Source: an uncultured cyanobacterium
GTDB lineage: Bacteria; Cyanobacteriota; Cyanobacteriia; PCC-6307; Cyanobiaceae
Direction of reading: 5' to 3'
Assembly: GCA_903928835.1 (NCBI GenBank)
Contig: CAIYSK010000290.1
Location: 1-7,898 of the forward strand
Length of the DNA: 7,898 nt
Shown: positions 6,169 to 7,898 of the stretch, one piece after another
Position numbering within the stretch: the stretch's first letter is position 1
Layout: each line of letters opens with the position of its first letter
The notes under the pieces: generated by a model
The model's database searches: none
What the model was told of the DNA's origin: nothing
The model's input: the letters and a program-made list of their open reading frames with translations, nothing else
Made by a program: the position numbers and the translations under genes

Positions 6169-6374
6169 GCTACAACGAAGCCCGTACAGCCCTAGAGCTG
6201 ACCTTGGCAGAATTGCAATCCACAAACTTGGACGTGGAGACGATGGCAGGGCTCTATCAAAGGGCCCAGAGCTATGCAAACCGCTGTCAAACCGTGTTGG
6301 ATGCCGTAGAGCAACAGGTCATGCTTTGGGACAGCAGTGATCCGAAGGCAAAACCAGAGCCCTATCAACCATGA
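6081..6374 (+). CDS. xseB: Exodeoxyribonuclease VII small subunit
   Basis: The 97-residue product has the XseB helical-hairpin core at about 29-84: LSYNEARTALELTLAELQST, then NLDVETMAGLYQRAQSYANR with CQTVLDAVEQQVMLWD. This matches the family pattern of a short amphipathic hairpin with 'LE..L.LY.R...Y...C...L...E'. Several copies bind the coiled region of XseA and are needed for activity. Residues 1-28 are a charged extension (MPRATKSKTKSEIPDPEAGQ) not found in the family core. ATG 6081 is the only ATG before the core and lies 88 bases inside xseA. The next gene's ATG overlaps its TGA at 6371-6374. There is no clear ribosome binding site, which fits translational coupling. Confidence 0.93.
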   Translation: MPRATKSKTKSEIPDPEAGQGDNGVAADLSYNEARTALELTLAELQSTNLDVETMAGLYQRAQSYANRCQTVLDAVEQQVMLWDSSDPKAKPEPYQP

Positions 6375-6760
6375 CATCAGACACCCCAGCTGGATACCCA
6401 AGACCCCTGCCATGGCTGAAGTGGCTCTACCTGGCCCTCGCGATCGCCGGGGCAATTTTCCCATGGCTAGCCAACCTTGACTTCATGCAGGCCACGGGCG
6501 GCGCCAGCTTCAACCTGGCCCAGTTTGTCAGCCAAGCCAATGCCAATCCGGCAGCGCAGTCGCTATCGCGGGACCTGGCCATCGGCGCCACCGCCGTGGT
6601 GATTTGGATCGTGCAGGAAAGCAGACGCATCAAGATGCGCGGTTTGGCATGGGTGCTCCTGGGCTGCATCACGGTTGCCTTTGCCTTCGGTGCCCCCCTG
6701 TTTCTCTACCTACGCGAAAGACGCCTCGAAGAACTCTGGATCCAAGAGCACAGCCCATAA
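6371..6760 (+). CDS. DUF2834-type integral membrane protein, 129 residues
   Basis: Three hydrophobic segments are visible at about 15-36 (PWLKWLYLALAIAGAIFPWL), 67-82 (DLAIGATAVVIWIVQ) and 91-114 (LAWVLLGCITVAFAFGAPLF). Between the first two lies a polar stretch with FVSQANANPAAQSLSRDL, and after the second the motif ESRRIKMRG. The layout 'F..aN.aa.s...D...E.rR.......GlPl.L..Re' is that of the DUF2834 family of bacterial membrane proteins of unknown function. ATG 6371 overlaps the xseB stop as ATGA, so translation is likely coupled to the exonuclease VII genes. A functional link to the nuclease is not implied by sequence and may only reflect conserved gene order. It ends 13 bases from the converging zinc-ribbon gene. 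Confidence 0.8.
   Translation: MTSDTPAGYPRPLPWLKWLYLALAIAGAIFPWLANLDFMQATGGASFNLAQFVSQANANPAAQSLSRDLAIGATAVVIWIVQESRRIKMRGLAWVLLGCITVAFAFGAPLFLYLRERRLEELWIQEHSP
6440..6447. repeat. HIP1 octamer GCGATCGC
   Basis: Third exact copy, in the codons for the first membrane span of the DUF2834-type gene. Here it encodes part of LALAIAG. Confidence 0.6.
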
Positions 6761-6773
6761 AGGGCAAGGGTCC

Positions 6774-7115
6774 TTAATTGCGGTTGTCTTCGACGACCTC
6801 CACATCGATCGTCGCCGTGCTGGCATCGATGAACTCTGCAGAGGAGGCAGGACCACTGACGTTGGCCAGGGACGCTCCACAGGCCGGGCAGGTTTCCAGG
6901 CCACTGCTGACGAAGCCACAGGCGGGGCAGGGCTTTAAGCGCCGTTGCAACAATTGCCAGCCAACAAAGCCGGCGATCCCCAAGATCAAGGGGAGGACCA
7001 AAACAGTGAGTGTTAAACCCTCTGCCAGGTCGAGGAAAAGGCGGCCAAAGGTGCCGGGAGCGAGCAGGAGAAGGCCACCCAAAACGATCCACACCCAGGG
7101 AATTTTGCGTTCCAT
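6774..7115 (-). CDS. Membrane-anchored zinc-ribbon protein, 113 residues
   Basis: Two hydrophobic segments at about 7-24 (WVWIVLGGLLLLAPGTFG) and 35-56 (LTVLVLPLILGIAGFVGWQL) precede a compact four-cysteine knuckle, CPACG at 63-67 and CPACG at 76-80 (Cys63, 66, 76, 79; CX2C-X9-CX2C), the pattern of a small zinc ribbon. An acidic tail ends IDVEVVEDNRN. Function is unknown; such ribbons usually bind zinc and mediate protein contacts. ATG 7115 is the only start, because the frame is closed by a TGA 27 bases upstream. It lies 33 bases after the YihY-family gene on the same strand, so the two may share a transcript, and it converges with the DUF2834-type gene. Confidence 0.8.
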   Translation of the reverse strand: MERKIPWVWIVLGGLLLLAPGTFGRLFLDLAEGLTLTVLVLPLILGIAGFVGWQLLQRRLKPCPACGFVSSGLETCPACGASLANVSGPASSAEFIDASTATIDVEVVEDNRN

Positions 7116-7148
7116 CGTCGGAGGCCTAAACCGGCACCATCCTCACCC

Positions 7149-7898
7149 CTAGGCAGGCAGGTGGGGCGATTCACGGGAAGGCCCCCGCAGGAGAACAAGG
7201 GAAAGGCATTGGCCGTAGTAGAGGACAAGGCCCACAAGCCAGACCCAGAGGGTGAGCACCAGCACACCCCCAATCACGCCGTAGGCCTGGAAACGCAGAC
7301 CAAGCAGGAACAAGACCCTTCCGAGCAGAACGTTCAAGACGGTCAGAGCAATACTGATCAGGAGGGCACCAGGGATCAGGGGACGCCATCGAATGCGCCG
7401 CGATGGCAAAACCCAAAGCAGCAACAAGGACGCTAAAAAAGTCAGTGTAAGTGAAAAGATAAGGTCAATGCCGAAGGAAACAGGACGCTGAAAAGAGAAA
7501 GGAGCCGGCCAATGCTGGAACAACCACTGATTAAGCGAAAGGGATCCCAACAATCTGCTATTTGTAATCAGCTGATCTACTGCGATCAGCAGTGCAAACA
7601 GCGAAACAAGCCCAATAGCCTTCAGGCGCAGCTGAACATAGCGGCGAACAAGGGTCTGCCATGCCATGCCCTCAAAGCCAAAAGGTCGATTCCACCAAAG
7701 GCGATCAGCCCCACGTTGGAGGGTGAGATAGGCATTGCTAGAGGTGAGCACCAACACAACAACCCCGAAAAGTCCGGCGCCAAAGCCCTGACGCATAAAA
7801 CGCATCAACGTGGTAGAAAACAAGGCCATCGCCGAATCAGGCAAAACCTCCGAGGCCATCGATATCAAGCGCTCTGCCAGGCCCTCATCGCGACCAAG
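7149..7898 (-). CDS. YihY/BrkB-family membrane protein, N-terminus outside the window
   Basis: The frame is open from the window edge (first codon CTT at 7898) to TAG at 7149-7151, giving 249 residues. Hydrophobic segments lie at about 41-59, 93-113, 143-164, 176-198 and 207-231. The C-terminal block WRPLIPGALLISIALTVLNV (171-190) followed by YGVIGGVLVLTLWVWLVGLV (206-225) and a final YYGQCLSLVLL is the signature of the YihY/BrkB family. The family is often labelled 'ribonuclease BN' in error; its members are integral inner-membrane proteins of unclear function. Family members are near 300 residues, so roughly 50-60 N-terminal residues should lie beyond the window. TTG 7868 and ATG 7859 are in frame but are unlikely starts, as the frame stays open upstream. 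Base composition is clearly poorer in GC than in the other genes. Confidence 0.88.
   Translation of the reverse strand, partial: LGRDEGLAERLISMASEVLPDSAMALFSTTLMRFMRQGFGAGLFGVVVLVLTSSNAYLTLQRGADRLWWNRPFGFEGMAWQTLVRRYVQLRLKAIGLVSLFALLIAVDQLITNSRLLGSLSLNQWLFQHWPAPFSFQRPVSFGIDLIFSLTLTFLASLLLLWVLPSRRIRWRPLIPGALLISIALTVLNVLLGRVLFLLGLRFQAYGVIGGVLVLTLWVWLVGLVLYYGQCLSLVLLRGPSRESPHLPA

Noticed and set aside
6753..6775. Possible terminator at the convergent end of the DUF2834-type and zinc-ribbon genes
   Set aside because: Only 4-bp pairings (GCCC/GGGC and AAGG/CCTT) can be drawn, with no T-run.

Overview
The window looks like part of a GC-rich picocyanobacterial chromosome (Cyanobium/Synechococcus type). 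Support comes from cyanobacterial families recognised by eye (a DUF2973-type and a DUF3188-type small protein, an HtrA protease with a cyanobacterial-style N-terminus), very high GC at third codon positions, and three exact GCGATCGC (HIP1) octamers. Genes are tightly packed, there are no IS elements, tRNAs, rRNAs or CRISPR arrays, and no gene-free stretch over 300 bases. Lineage and all family assignments rest on pattern recognition, not on a search.

Left part (1-1294). The minus strand from 287 to the window edge carries the first 95 codons of an exported HtrA/DegP-family serine protease; it has no stop codon in the window and is easily missed. Divergent from it, the plus strand carries a 37-residue single-span membrane peptide (377-490), a DUF2973-type membrane-anchored protein (536-847) and a soluble protein of unknown function (911-1294). 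The last lies 8 bases upstream of hrpB and is probably co-transcribed with it.

Centre (1303-4683). The full-length DEAH-box ATP-dependent helicase gene hrpB fills 1303-3843 on the plus strand from a TTG start. Convergent with it, 30 bases away, is a HAD-IIB sugar-phosphate phosphatase of the sucrose-phosphatase/glucosyl(mannosyl)-phosphoglycerate-phosphatase type on the minus strand.

Right part (4709-7898). A plus-strand chain follows: a two-span DUF3188-type protein, xseA, xseB and a DUF2834-type membrane protein. Two junctions are ATGA stop/start overlaps and xseA/xseB overlap by 88 bases, so translational coupling is likely. XseA and XseB together form exonuclease VII. Convergent with this chain on the minus strand are a small membrane protein with a four-cysteine zinc ribbon and, upstream of it, a YihY/BrkB-family integral membrane protein whose N-terminus lies beyond the window. 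The YihY gene is clearly lower in GC than the rest.

No new multi-gene system is evident. The most interesting items are the hidden HtrA N-terminus, the overlapping xseA/xseB reading frames, the G7/C7 inverted repeat at the divergent phosphatase/DUF3188 junction, and several small unknown membrane proteins tied to known genes.
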